Part shown: piece by piece, positions 27,440-38,907 of the stretch
Layout: each line of letters starts with the position of its first letter
How positions within the stretch are numbered: position 1 is the stretch's first letter
From: Acidobacteriota bacterium
GTDB lineage: Bacteria > Acidobacteriota > Thermoanaerobaculia > Gp7-AA8
DNA: 64,000 nucleotides
Assembly (NCBI GenBank): GCA_003223645.1
Contig: QHVT01000011.1
Coordinates: forward strand, 1-64,000
Direction of reading: 5' to 3'
Made by a program: the position numbers and the translations under genes
The notes under the pieces: model-generated
Database searches by the model: none
Told to the model about the DNA's origin: nothing
What the model saw: only the letters and a program-made list of their open reading frames with translations

Positions 27440-27473
27440 CGCGAATCTTTATGCGGAAACCCGTGCCTGTCAA
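27423..27473 (-). promoter_or_regulatory. Candidate argR promoter and Arg-box-like palindrome
   Basis: On the minus strand TTGACA (27473-27468) and a TAAAGA -10-like hexamer (27451-27446) are 16 bases apart, ending 6 bases before the ATG at 27439. The transcript would be leaderless or nearly so. ATGAATATTCAT (around 27425-27436), a perfect palindrome close to half-site motifs of known Arg boxes, covers the first argR codons and could be the operator. Confidence 0.5.
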
Positions 27474-27484
27474 GTCACATTCCC

Positions 27485-27700
27485 GTTTGCCGCTCTCCCG
27501 CCTCTCTCTCGCGTTCCCGCGCCCGAGCCCGAGCCCGTGCCCGCTTCCGCGCCTATCGCATCTCCGTGCCCGCGCCCGTGCCCGCTCCCGCGCCCGGGGT
27601 GGGTGGGTTTTGGCGCGTGCCACTCGCTTCGCTCGCCCCCTCCCCGGGCGCGGAAGCGGGCGCGGGCGCAGGCGCGGGAACGAGGCTTGCGATTTGCAGG
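27485..27700. repeat. Low-complexity GCCCGN repeat with inverted copy
   Basis: Hexamer-like words (GCCCGA, GCCCGT, GCGCCC) run in tandem to about 27600. After a short GTGGGTTTTGGCGC stretch they return in inverted form (GGGCGCGGAAGCGGGCGCGGGCGC). This gives a long GC-rich foldback upstream of argR. No gene. Confidence 0.6.
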
Positions 27701-27728
27701 CTCATCGCTCGAACAGGAGACCGCCCTC

Positions 27729-27899
27729 ATGTCCCGAGTCGAACGCGTCGACAGTCCCGCCGGCCGCCGCCCCTCCGACCTCCGTCGCACCGCCGCCCCT
27801 CGTGCCAACCGCCGCACCGAGTCCCCCGGCCGCACCCCCGGCAAGGCGGAAGGAGAAACGCGCGATGTCGAGGAGGCGCTGAAGCGGCAGGAGGGGTAG
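27729..27899 (+). CDS. Small hypothetical protein (56 aa), Arg/Pro-rich
   Basis: ATG at 27729 preceded by a clear AGGAG ribosome binding site (8-9 bases upstream). The product is hydrophilic and rich in Arg, Pro, Thr and Glu (MSRVERVDSPAGRRPSDLRR ... EEALKRQEG), probably disordered, with no known family. It is divergent from argR and sits between two palindromic regions. It could be a real small protein or a fortuitous frame in GC-rich DNA. Confidence 0.4.
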   Translation: MSRVERVDSPAGRRPSDLRRTAAPRANRRTESPGRTPGKAEGETRDVEEALKRQEG

Positions 27900-27924
27900 C
27901 CGCTCAGCCTCCGAGCCTCGTAGT

Positions 27925-28036
27925 CCTTCTTGATGCCGAATCTGGTGGAGCGGCGGCCGCTTCGGCCGCCGACCTCTCGCGAGAATTCGGCGGCCGGGGG
28001 CGGCCGCCGCTCCACAGGTTCGTCATCAAGAAGGAT
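27925..28036. repeat. Long imperfect inverted repeat (CTTCTTGATG ... CATCAAGAAG)
   Basis: Left arm 27925-27961 (TCCTTCTTGATG ... GGTGGAGCGGCGGCCGC) and right arm 28001-28036 are complementary with a few mismatches, enclosing a second small palindrome (TCTCGCGAGA). It stands at the 3' end of the MutS-like gene and may end its transcript. Confidence 0.75.
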
Positions 28037-28056
28037 TAGAGGCGGCTCGGCTACCC

Positions 28057-29811
28057 TTAGACGTCGATCCCGACCGATCGCATCAGCGCCAGCGCGTTGC
28101 TCTTCGTGACCACTCCCGGCCGCATTCGATAGTCGAACACCACGTTTCCGTGCTCGAGGTGATCCTCGAAGTGCACGTTCGCCGCTTTCGGCGCGAGCTC
28201 GTCGGCGATTTGGGCGAGCGCGAGGTCGTGGGTGGAGACGAGTCCGACCGCACCGCGCTCCACCAGCGCCCGCACGATCGCGTCGGCGCCGATGCGCCGG
28301 TCATGCGAGTTCGTTCCGGCCAGCATTTCATCGAGCAGAAACAGGAGCGGTCCGCGCTGTGACATTTCCAGTACCTGCCGGATGCGCAATATTTCCGCAT
28401 AGAAGCGCGACGCGTTTTCCTGCAGCGAGTCGTGGATGCGGATCGAGGCGCCGACCGCCATCGGTGAGATCGTGAGCGACTTCGCGCAGACGGGAGCGCC
28501 GCTCATCGCCAGGACGGCGGCGATTCCTGCGCTGCGCAGCATCGTGCTCTTGCCCGACATGTTCGAGCCGCTGACGATGAGGAGTCGCAGCGTGTCGTCG
28601 AGACGCAGGTCGTTCGAGATGCGGCGATCGTCGGGGATGAGCGGGTGTCCGAGCTCGTGCGCGTCGAAGAGAGGAGCGCGCTCAGTGACCTCGGGCATCG
28701 CGAAGGAGGGATGCTCGAAGGCGAAGGAAGCGAGCGACGCGAGCGCTTCGAATTCGGCGACGACGTCGATCCAGTCGATGACCGATCGTCCATGCTCCGC
28801 GCGCCAGCGCTCGATCGCGAATGCGACGTTCGGCGTCCACATCAGCAGCGCGGCGATCGGCATGAAGAATTGATTGCGGCGCGCGTCGAGGAGCGCGACG
28901 CGTTTGCGGAGGCGCTCGATCTCGACGTGCGCGTGGTCGATGCGCGATTGCAACTGCGTCAGCCGCTCGCACGCGAATCGCTCGCGCTCGAGTCGCTCGA
29001 GCATTCCGGCGAGGAGCGCGAGCGCCGGCTCCGCGCGCTCGATGCCGGCGATGATCTGCTCGACGCGCGGTTTCATCGTACGCGTGACCACGCCGATCAC
29101 CGCGCTGATTGCGATCAGCGGCCAGATCGGAAACGACCAGAGCGCGAAGAGTGCCGGGATCGTGAGGACGACGATCGGCATCGCGATCAGCGGAAGCACG
29201 ATCGACGCGACGCGCTCCATCGGCGTGATCTCGATCCGCGGCATCGACGCCCATTCATCGAGCGTGACCGTCACCGCATCCGTCGCGAGGTCTTCGCGCA
29301 AGTCGACGTTCTCCCGCAGCTCCGATACCGCGGACTGTCGCGCGCGAATCTCGCTGACATCCATCGACGGCGACTTCAGCCAGTTCGCGAGCCGCGTGCG
29401 ACCACTACGCGTGACCGCGAGCGAGATCAGCTCGAAGAGCGACGCGTTGCCGAAGAGATCGAAGTCGGCGGCGTACGGATGATGATCGTCCGCGAATTCA
29501 TCGCCGCGATCGCCGCGCCCCGCCCACGTGCCGTCGATCCGCGCGATCCCGCGCTCATAAAACGCCGCGCCGCTCTCGAGCCGCTTGCGCGCGCGAATGA
29601 TGCGCTCGTGCACGATTGCCAGCGCGATGAACAGCGCAACCGGAATCAGCGCGAGCCACGCGCGAACGAAGAGAAGGATGACCGCGATCACCGCAACCGC
29701 AACGCGCACAAACGAGATCGTGAGCTCGCGTTTCCGCAGCGCAGCGGCGGCGTCGCGACGTTCGATCAGACGTTGGGCGTAGAGATCACGCGGTCTCACG
29801 GCCGGCATCAT
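28057..29811 (-). CDS. Membrane-anchored MutS-like ATPase
   Basis: 584 residues from two adjacent ATGs. The C-terminal 200 residues are a MutS domain V ATPase: Walker A SGSNMSGKSTMLR, an aromatic/DSL segment (IRIHDSLQENASRFYAE), Walker B LLFLLDEMLAGTNSHDR and a THD motif (STHDLAL). Unlike repair MutS it lacks the mismatch-reading domain and carries two hydrophobic hairpins (about 30-65 and 205-240) plus one near 315, so it is a membrane protein. This is the MutS-family group usually annotated as DNA mismatch repair protein of unknown role. There is no C-terminal Smr nuclease. Confidence 0.85.
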   Translation of the reverse strand: MMPAVRPRDLYAQRLIERRDAAAALRKRELTISFVRVAVAVIAVILLFVRAWLALIPVALFIALAIVHERIIRARKRLESGAAFYERGIARIDGTWAGRGDRGDEFADDHHPYAADFDLFGNASLFELISLAVTRSGRTRLANWLKSPSMDVSEIRARQSAVSELRENVDLREDLATDAVTVTLDEWASMPRIEITPMERVASIVLPLIAMPIVVLTIPALFALWSFPIWPLIAISAVIGVVTRTMKPRVEQIIAGIERAEPALALLAGMLERLERERFACERLTQLQSRIDHAHVEIERLRKRVALLDARRNQFFMPIAALLMWTPNVAFAIERWRAEHGRSVIDWIDVVAEFEALASLASFAFEHPSFAMPEVTERAPLFDAHELGHPLIPDDRRISNDLRLDDTLRLLIVSGSNMSGKSTMLRSAGIAAVLAMSGAPVCAKSLTISPMAVGASIRIHDSLQENASRFYAEILRIRQVLEMSQRGPLLFLLDEMLAGTNSHDRRIGADAIVRALVERGAVGLVSTHDLALAQIADELAPKAANVHFEDHLEHGNVVFDYRMRPGVVTKSNALALMRSVGIDV

Positions 29812-29818
29812 AGGCGCC

Positions 29819-29899
29819 GGATTGAGGATTGAGAATTGAGGATTGAGGAAGGGCTTTGTTGCGGCGTTTCCTCAATCCTCAATTCTCAATCCTCAATCC
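29819..29899. repeat. Perfect 32-bp inverted repeat of GATTGAGGATTGAGAATTGAG words
   Basis: Arms 29819-29850 and 29868-29899 are exact complements built of the words GGATTGAG and GAATTGAG, with an 17-base loop. It sits between divergent genes, ending 24 bases before the next start codon. Confidence 0.85.
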
Positions 29900-29923
29900 G
29901 TTTTCCTGTCGTAAACTCCGAGG

Positions 29924-30376
29924 ATGCAAGACATTCAAGCCTTGTTCGCCGACTATGCGTCGTATCACAAGACGAAAGGCAACAAGGCATATCACCGCAT
30001 CGGCATCCCGCTGATCGTGCTGACGCTCCTCGGGATGCTCGCGCGCGTGCAGCTCTTCGATGCCGGCGGCGTGCGTGTCGACGTCGCGATGCTGATCATC
30101 GCGTTCTCCACGATCTTCTATCTCCTCGAAGAGTGGCGTCTCGCGATTGCGATGCTCACCGTGTCGGTCGCGTTCTATTTCGTCGGCGCCGCAATCCCGT
30201 TCTGGGCGAACGTCGCGCTGTTCGTCCTCGGATGGATCTTCCAGTTCATCGGCCACAGCGTGTATGAAAAACGGCAGCCCGCGTTCACGCGCAACTTCGT
30301 TCATCTTCTCGTCGGTCCGCTATGGATCCTCAACGACCTGATCCCGGTCGTGAAGAGCGCGCCGCAGTCTCGCTGA
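29924..30376 (+). CDS. Mpo1-like / DUF962 membrane protein
   Basis: 150 residues with four predicted membrane helices. The N-terminal LFADYASYHKTKGNKAYHRIGIPL and the later GWIFQFIGHSVYEKRQPAF ... HLLVGPLWIL hold the conserved His residues of the DUF962/Mpo1 family. The yeast member is an iron-dependent dioxygenase that shortens 2-hydroxy fatty acids. The bacterial role is presumably in fatty-acid or sphingolipid-type lipid turnover, but is not shown. ATG at 29924 with AGG just before it. Confidence 0.85.
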   Translation: MQDIQALFADYASYHKTKGNKAYHRIGIPLIVLTLLGMLARVQLFDAGGVRVDVAMLIIAFSTIFYLLEEWRLAIAMLTVSVAFYFVGAAIPFWANVALFVLGWIFQFIGHSVYEKRQPAFTRNFVHLLVGPLWILNDLIPVVKSAPQSR

Positions 30377-31407
30377 GGCCGCGCGGCTCGGACCGCGCGC
30401 GCGTCGCCGGCGACAAGGTCGTGCTCTTCTCGCGCATCGCGAAGGGGTGGACGGCGCGCGTGCCGCGCTCGCATACGCACGCCGAACATCCCGGCACGGC
30501 CGTGTTGTGGGACGAGCAGTATTACGAGGTGCTGAACGCGGACGTGATGCAGGGCGGCGGCATCCGCTACGTGCTCGCCGCGTGGCGCGACGACATGACG
30601 TTCCGCGATTTCCAAACGTACGATGACGCGTCCGAGGCGCGGATCGCTGCGGATTGGGAAGCGGCGATGCGGCAGCGCAAGCACGGCAAGCTGGCTTGGT
30701 TCTCCGGGATGCTCCTCGGGCATCTCCCCGCGCCGATTCAGAACAGGATCGCGAATGAATACGGCGTCTCCGCGCCGCGAATGACGCTCCTCTCCATGAT
30801 TCCGAGTCTCGTTCTCCTCGGCGTCTGCGTCTGGTTGTATGCCGGCGCGCGCTTGAAGATGGAAGCGTCGCCGGTGCCGGTGTGGGTCTGGGTGATCGCG
30901 ATGTACTCGCTCGCGGAGTCGGCGATGCGCTATCTCGTGTACATGGGGCAGAGCCGCGCGATGGGATCGCTGCCCGGCACGATCGTCTACGCGATCCTCT
31001 CGATCATCGCGCCGCAGCGATTCCCCTGGCCGCGCGAGCGCGGATCAGAGACGTTCACGCTCGCGCCGGACGAAGACGTCGTGCGACTCGACAGAATCAC
31101 GATGCGCATGCCGCTCTTCACGCTCCTCTCCCCAGCCGAACAGCATCGCCTCGCGCAGCGCTACGACTTCGACTATCGCGAGCACGCCTACACGCCCGCG
31201 TACATTCTTTTATGTGGCGCCCTCTTCGGCGTGATCGTCGAGGTTCAGCGCGTGCGCGGCGCGGGCGGCATCAGCGCATGGATCTCGCTCATCGTCGCCG
31301 GCGTGCTCGTCGTCGAGCAGCTCGTGCGCCTGGCGACATTCGCGCGGCGGCCGGCGGGGAGCGTGCTTGCGCCGGTGGTGCGGTTGTTCGTGAGGGGATA
31401 CCTATAG
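30322..31407 (+). CDS. Polytopic membrane protein of unknown function
   Basis: Up to 361 residues; the start is unsure. The ATG at 30322 overlaps the previous gene by 55 bases, and conserved-looking sequence begins near GDKVVLFSRIAKGWTARVPRSHTHAEHPGTAVLWDEQYYEV. A soluble N-terminal domain (about 30-140) is followed by helices at about 150-172, 182-200, 215-235, 290-305 and 315-335. I do not know the family. It is cotranscribed with the Mpo1-like gene and may share its lipid or membrane context. Confidence 0.65.
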   Translation: MDPQRPDPGREERAAVSLRPRGSDRARVAGDKVVLFSRIAKGWTARVPRSHTHAEHPGTAVLWDEQYYEVLNADVMQGGGIRYVLAAWRDDMTFRDFQTYDDASEARIAADWEAAMRQRKHGKLAWFSGMLLGHLPAPIQNRIANEYGVSAPRMTLLSMIPSLVLLGVCVWLYAGARLKMEASPVPVWVWVIAMYSLAESAMRYLVYMGQSRAMGSLPGTIVYAILSIIAPQRFPWPRERGSETFTLAPDEDVVRLDRITMRMPLFTLLSPAEQHRLAQRYDFDYREHAYTPAYILLCGALFGVIVEVQRVRGAGGISAWISLIVAGVLVVEQLVRLATFARRPAGSVLAPVVRLFVRGYL

Positions 31408-31503
31408 GACTTCTAGGACCGATAGGACCTCTAAGACCCTTAGGACCTTAAGTCCTATACGTCCTATCAGTCCTATTGGTCCTATCAGTCCTATCGGTCC
31501 CCC
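31406..31503. repeat. 10-bp tandem repeat (GTCCTATNNN) with inverted copy
   Basis: Copies of TAGGACCNNN (31406-31455) are followed by the reverse words GTCCTATCAGTCCTATTGGT (31452-31503) with a strict 10-base period, forming a foldback just upstream of glgE. The glgE reading frame stays open through the repeat, but no start codon is in it. Confidence 0.8.
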
Positions 31504-31534
31504 CAAGGGCACGCAACTCGCACCGCCCCTCGCA

Positions 31535-33499
31535 GTGGTTTGTGAGGAGCTCGACGGCAGACAGCGCGTCATCATCGAGGCTGCATCACCGGAAGTGGAT
31601 GCCGGCGCGTTTCCGGCCAAGCGTGTGGCCGGGGATGTCGTGTTCGCCGAGGCGGATATTTTTGCGGACGGACACGACCTGATCTCGGCGGTCGTGCTGC
31701 ATCGGCACGAGAGCGAGAAGAAGTGGGCCATGGTGCGGATGCGGCCGCTGGCGAACGATCGCTGGCGCGCGGAGATCACGGTCGAGCACGTCGGCTTTCA
31801 CCGCTTCACGATCGAAGCGTGGGTCGATCATTTTCTCACCTGGCATCGCGATCTGCAGAAGCGCACGTCGGAGGAAGATCTGCGCGTGCAGTTGCTCATC
31901 GGCGCGGAGCACATTCGCGCGGCGGCGAAGCGCGCGAATGCGCGCGACCGGAAGAAGCTCGAGTCGTTTCTCGCGGTGATCGACGGTGATGATCCGATCG
32001 CGGAGAAAGTCGAAGACCTTCGCAGCGACGATCTGCTCGCGCTGATGTGGCGAAACGCGGAGCGGAAGTTCGCGACGCGTTACGAGCGCGAGCTGCTGAT
32101 CGAAGTCGATCGTCCGCGCGCCGCGTTTTCGGCGTGGTACGAAATGTTCCCGCGCTCCGTCGGCACGTTTCGCGACGTCGAGAACGAGCTGCCGCGCATC
32201 GCGCGCATGGGCTTCGACATCCTCTACTTCCCGCCCATCCACCCGATCGGCGTCACGTTCCGCAAAGGGAAAAACAATCGCGTGAGTGCCGAGGAGGGCG
32301 ACGTCGGGAGTCCGTGGGCGATCGGCGGCGCGGAAGGCGGACACAAATCAGTCCATCCGCAGCTCGGCACGATCGACGACTTCGAGCGGCTCATCTCCAA
32401 GGCGAGAGACCACGGCATCGAGATCGCGATGGACATCGCCTTCCAGGCCTCGCCCGATCATCCGTACGTGCGCGAGCATCCGGAGTGGTTCCTCGCGCGG
32501 CCGGACGGCACGATCCAGTACGCGGAGAATCCGCCGAAGAAATATCAGGACATTTATCCGTTCCACTTCGAGACCGATGCATGGCGCGCGCTGTGGAACG
32601 AGCTGCGCGACGTGTTCGCGTTCTGGGCCGGCAAGGGCGTGCGTGTCTTCCGGGTCGACAATCCGCATACGAAGCCGCTGCCGTTTTGGGAGTGCGCGAT
32701 TCGCGAATTGAAGCGCGAGTGGCCGGATTTGATCTTTTTGGCTGAGGCGTTCACGCGGCCGAAGATCATGTACCGATTGGCGAAGGGCGGGTTCACGCAG
32801 TCGTACACGTACTTCGCGTGGCGCAACACCAAACATGAACTGACCGAGTACTTCGAAGAGATCACGAAGCCGCCGGTCAGCGACTTCTTCCGGCCGAATG
32901 CGTGGCCGAACACGCCCGACATCCTCACCGAGTTTCTGCAGTTCGGCGGACGCGCGGCATTCACGCAGCGATTGATCCTCGCGGCGACGCTCTCCGCGAA
33001 CTACGGCATCTACGGTCCGCCGTTCGAGCGCTTCATCGGCACCGCGCGCGAGCAGGGGAGCGAGGAGTATCTCGACTCCGAGAAATACGAAGTGCGTTCA
33101 TGGCCCGCGACGCAGGACGATCTCAGCGAATTGATCGCGCACGTCAACAAAATCCGCCGCGAGAACATCGCGCTGCAGCAGAACGCGACGCTGCACTTTC
33201 ACGAGACCGACAACGAGCAGATGATCTGCTACAGCAAGACCGCCGGCGCGAACGCGATCGTCTGCGTCGTCAACCTCGATCCGCACAACGCGCAAAGCGC
33301 GAGCGTCGATCTGAATTACGACGTCCTCGGCCTCGAGCCCGGCAAGCCGTTCCAGGTCCACGATCTCCTGAGCGGCACGCGCTTCACCTGGCACTCCGGC
33401 AAAAACCCGCTGACGCTGCATCCGCCAGTGATCCCCGCGTACGTGTTCCGCATTCGTCGACGCGTGCGGACGGAGAGGGACTTTGAATATTTCTTGTAG
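31535..33499 (+). CDS. glgE: Alpha-1,4-glucan:maltose-1-phosphate maltosyltransferase
   Basis: Adds maltose units from maltose-1-phosphate to growing alpha-glucan. It is a 654-residue GH13_3 enzyme, normal length, from the GTG at 31535. It has an N-terminal domain N/S (RVIIEAASPEVDAGAFPAKR), then the TIM barrel with nucleophile Asp375 (RVFRVDNPHTKP), acid/base Glu404 (LAEAFTRP) and Asp462 (NTPDILTEF). HPIGVTFRKGKNN and GGHKSVHPQLG are GlgE hallmarks. The next gene is the TreS-maltokinase that makes its substrate, so the pair forms the trehalose-to-glucan route. No ribosome binding site is evident. Confidence 0.95.
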   Translation: MVCEELDGRQRVIIEAASPEVDAGAFPAKRVAGDVVFAEADIFADGHDLISAVVLHRHESEKKWAMVRMRPLANDRWRAEITVEHVGFHRFTIEAWVDHFLTWHRDLQKRTSEEDLRVQLLIGAEHIRAAAKRANARDRKKLESFLAVIDGDDPIAEKVEDLRSDDLLALMWRNAERKFATRYERELLIEVDRPRAAFSAWYEMFPRSVGTFRDVENELPRIARMGFDILYFPPIHPIGVTFRKGKNNRVSAEEGDVGSPWAIGGAEGGHKSVHPQLGTIDDFERLISKARDHGIEIAMDIAFQASPDHPYVREHPEWFLARPDGTIQYAENPPKKYQDIYPFHFETDAWRALWNELRDVFAFWAGKGVRVFRVDNPHTKPLPFWECAIRELKREWPDLIFLAEAFTRPKIMYRLAKGGFTQSYTYFAWRNTKHELTEYFEEITKPPVSDFFRPNAWPNTPDILTEFLQFGGRAAFTQRLILAATLSANYGIYGPPFERFIGTAREQGSEEYLDSEKYEVRSWPATQDDLSELIAHVNKIRRENIALQQNATLHFHETDNEQMICYSKTAGANAIVCVVNLDPHNAQSASVDLNYDVLGLEPGKPFQVHDLLSGTRFTWHSGKNPLTLHPPVIPAYVFRIRRRVRTERDFEYFL

Positions 33500-33565
33500 T
33501 GCTGCGTGCAGAGTGCTGGGTGCTGCGTTGGGATTCCGCAGCACTCAGCACCCAGCACGCAGCAC
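33499..33565. repeat. GTGCTGCGTGC word palindrome
   Basis: GTGCTGCGTGC ... GAGTGCTGGGTGCTGCG (33499-33530) and the inverted CGCAGCACTCAGCACCCAGCACGCAGCAC (ending 33565) fold back on each other in the spacer between glgE and treS-mak. Confidence 0.8.
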
Positions 33566-33575
33566 CGATTGAACG

Positions 33576-36917
<3,342 letters not shown>

Positions 36918-37104
36918 GGCTCAGCGTCGTCGACCAATGCCGGGCGGTCACGCATTGACGACAACCGGTGTGGAATGATTGCGCGCCGTGCAATCTCGTG
37001 AGATTGTGTTCGCCAACGGAGCGTCAGGCGCAACAATTGCGAGCGTCTCCGGCGAGTTTGATACGCCTCGCATTTCGCGCGGCAGAAAGAGATGGAACAG
37101 GAAG

Positions 37105-37569
37105 ATGGCTTCGAAGGTGTTTGTCGGCAATCTGGATTTCAACACCACGCGTGCGGAAGTCCAGGCGCTCTTTGCCCAGGTGGGCGAGATCCGCGATGTG
37201 TTTCTGCCAACGGATCGCGAGAGCGGCCGGCCGAGGGGTTTTGCATTCGTCGAGTACACGTCGGATGAAGACGCGGCGAAGGCGATCGAGAAATTCAACG
37301 GCTACGAGTTGAGCGGACGCGCACTGCGCGTCAATCCGGCCGAGGATCGGCCGCGCGGCGCAGGACGGCCGGGTGGTGGCGGCGGCGGTTACGGCGGCGG
37401 CGGTGGCGGTGGTTATGGTGGTGGTGGCGGCGGCGGCTACGGCGGTGGCGGTGGCGGCGGCGGCGACTATGACGGCGGCTACGGCGGTGGCGGCGGCGGC
37501 TACGGTGGCGGCGGCGGCAAGTCGAAAGGCAGCCGGCGCAACATCCGCGGGAAAAAGCGCAGCTTGTAA
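37105..37569 (+). CDS. Glycine-rich RNA-binding protein (RRM domain)
   Basis: 154 residues from the ATG at 37105 (AGGAAG just upstream). Residues 1-80 are a single RRM with RNP2 VFVGNL and RNP1 RGFAFVEY. The rest is a long Gly-Tyr tract of GGGGGGY units ending in a basic KSKGSRRNIRGKKR tail. Such proteins bind single-stranded RNA and are often cold-induced; the Gly/Tyr tail is disordered and may promote self-association. The tract is encoded by GGC/GGT/GGTGGC repeats and could vary in length. The 187 bases upstream hold no gene and may be a long leader. Confidence 0.9.
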   Translation: MASKVFVGNLDFNTTRAEVQALFAQVGEIRDVFLPTDRESGRPRGFAFVEYTSDEDAAKAIEKFNGYELSGRALRVNPAEDRPRGAGRPGGGGGGYGGGGGGGYGGGGGGGYGGGGGGGGDYDGGYGGGGGGYGGGGGKSKGSRRNIRGKKRSL

Positions 37570-37570
37570 T

Positions 37571-37705
37571 TTCCGGTTGCGCGGTTTCGCGGTTGCTCAG
37601 TTATGCGGCGAGTCTCTGCCGCGCGACTGCGTAACCGCGCGACCGCGCAACCGAGTCGATCCTGCCGCGCGCCTGCGTAACCGCGCGACCGCGCAACCAA
37701 TTTTT
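37571..37705. repeat. GGTTGCGCGGTT spacer repeat, multiple copies
   Basis: GGTTGCGCGGTTTCGCGGTTGC at 37576 is followed by two inverted copies of GCGTAACCGCGCGACCGCGCAACC (ending near 37650 and 37699). The same family lies at 38811 and in the argB 3' end. Intergenic between two plus-strand genes. Confidence 0.8.
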
Positions 37706-37751
37706 CAGCCGAGGCTGGCTTTTGCCAAGCAGAGATGTATATAGTTATTTT

Positions 37752-38744
37752 ATGCGACGGTCCGCTCTGCTTGCTCTTCTTCTCGTCGGGATCTCCGTCC
37801 ACGCGCTGACGCTGCAGCGCGGCGACGTGATTGCGCAGATCCGGCCCTTCAATTCGCTGCTCGTCTACCCGCCGCCGGGAGACGAAGTCGCGATCGCCGA
37901 CTCGTTCGGTCTCCCGAGATCGGACGCGGCGTCCCTCGGCCTGCCGAAGTATTTCGGAACGGGCGGGCTGTCTTTCGTGGACCAGGGTCGCGCGATCTAC
38001 TCGACGCAGAACGGCGTGTTCGAGTGGCGCGCGGGCCTCGGCGCGAGCGCCGTCAATCTCTCTCTCAGAGTTCTCTACGGCGGCGAGATCCTGCGGACGC
38101 GCGGCGGCGACCTCCTGATCGCGGAGCTGTTCCGCTACGGCGGCAAGCCGCGCATCGTGCGCTTCACCCCGGCCGGGGACGTCCTCTGGATCTACGAGAT
38201 CGCCGACGCACCGCAGTACACCGGCATGCAGTACGCCGGCGTCGCGCACATGGAGCTGCTCGCCGATCAGTGCACGCTGCTCTGGACGCCGAACACGGGC
38301 ACCCGTTACCAGGTGCACACGATCGACATCTGCAGCGGCAGCGCGAAAGCGGATTTTCTCAACGCAACCTGGCAATTCGAGTCGGACATCGAACAGATCG
38401 GATCGATCCGCGCGCTGCCGAACGGCGACGTGCTGATCGCGACGCAGAAGGACGTCCGCCGCTTCGACAAGAGCGGAAAGAAAGTTGCGACCTACAAAGC
38501 GCCGGAGCCGTTGATCGCGAGTCCGCTCGACGCGGAGACGTTTCTCGCGCTGACTCCGGATGCGAGCGGAGTCTGGATCGGCCGCTACAACCTGATCCAT
38601 CGCATCGACTTCGCCTCACCGTCCTCGCCGCCCGTCACGTTCATGACGAACGGGGGCACGAGTTTGTTCGCGCTCGGCGTCGCCGGCGAATGGCGCGCCG
38701 CGCAACAGCCGCTGTCCATGAAGCGCCGGGCAGCGGTCCATTGA
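37752..38744 (+). CDS. Exported protein of unknown function (propeller-like)
   Basis: 330 residues from the ATG at 37752, which begins a clear signal peptide (MRRSALLALLLVGISVHA). An in-frame GTG/ATG slightly upstream would spoil it. The mature part has repeated W/Y- and GD-containing beta motifs (RFTPAGDVLWIYEIADA, IRALPNGDVLIATQKDVRRFDKSGK, LTPDASGVWIGRY) of the kind seen in NHL or other beta-propellers. A GlyProAsp-type blade count cannot be fixed by eye. It is probably periplasmic or secreted. No partner gene is evident. Confidence 0.7.
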   Translation: MRRSALLALLLVGISVHALTLQRGDVIAQIRPFNSLLVYPPPGDEVAIADSFGLPRSDAASLGLPKYFGTGGLSFVDQGRAIYSTQNGVFEWRAGLGASAVNLSLRVLYGGEILRTRGGDLLIAELFRYGGKPRIVRFTPAGDVLWIYEIADAPQYTGMQYAGVAHMELLADQCTLLWTPNTGTRYQVHTIDICSGSAKADFLNATWQFESDIEQIGSIRALPNGDVLIATQKDVRRFDKSGKKVATYKAPEPLIASPLDAETFLALTPDASGVWIGRYNLIHRIDFASPSSPPVTFMTNGGTSLFALGVAGEWRAAQQPLSMKRRAAVH

Positions 38745-38810
38745 ATGAAACGCGGGCTGGTTTTTCTCGCACTCTTTGCGGCGAACGCGATGCACTGATT
38801 AGCCTGAAAA

Positions 38811-38892
38811 GGGTTGCGCGGTTCCACGGTTGCTCAGTTGCGCGGCTCTTCTCCTGCCGCGCGACTGCGTAACCCCGCGACCGCGCAACCGA
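38811..38892. repeat. GGTTGCGCGGTT spacer repeat
   Basis: GGTTGCGCGGTTCCACGGTTGC and the inverted GCGTAACCCCGCGACCGCGCAACC fold back on each other just before the xanthine dehydrogenase start. Same family as 37571. Confidence 0.8.
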
Positions 38893-38907
38893 ATACAATC
38901 GTCCACC

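Noticed and set aside
27423-27473. Well-supported Arg box cluster
   Set aside because: Only one palindrome resembles a half of the known operator pair; kept as a low-confidence candidate, not claimed as a verified site.
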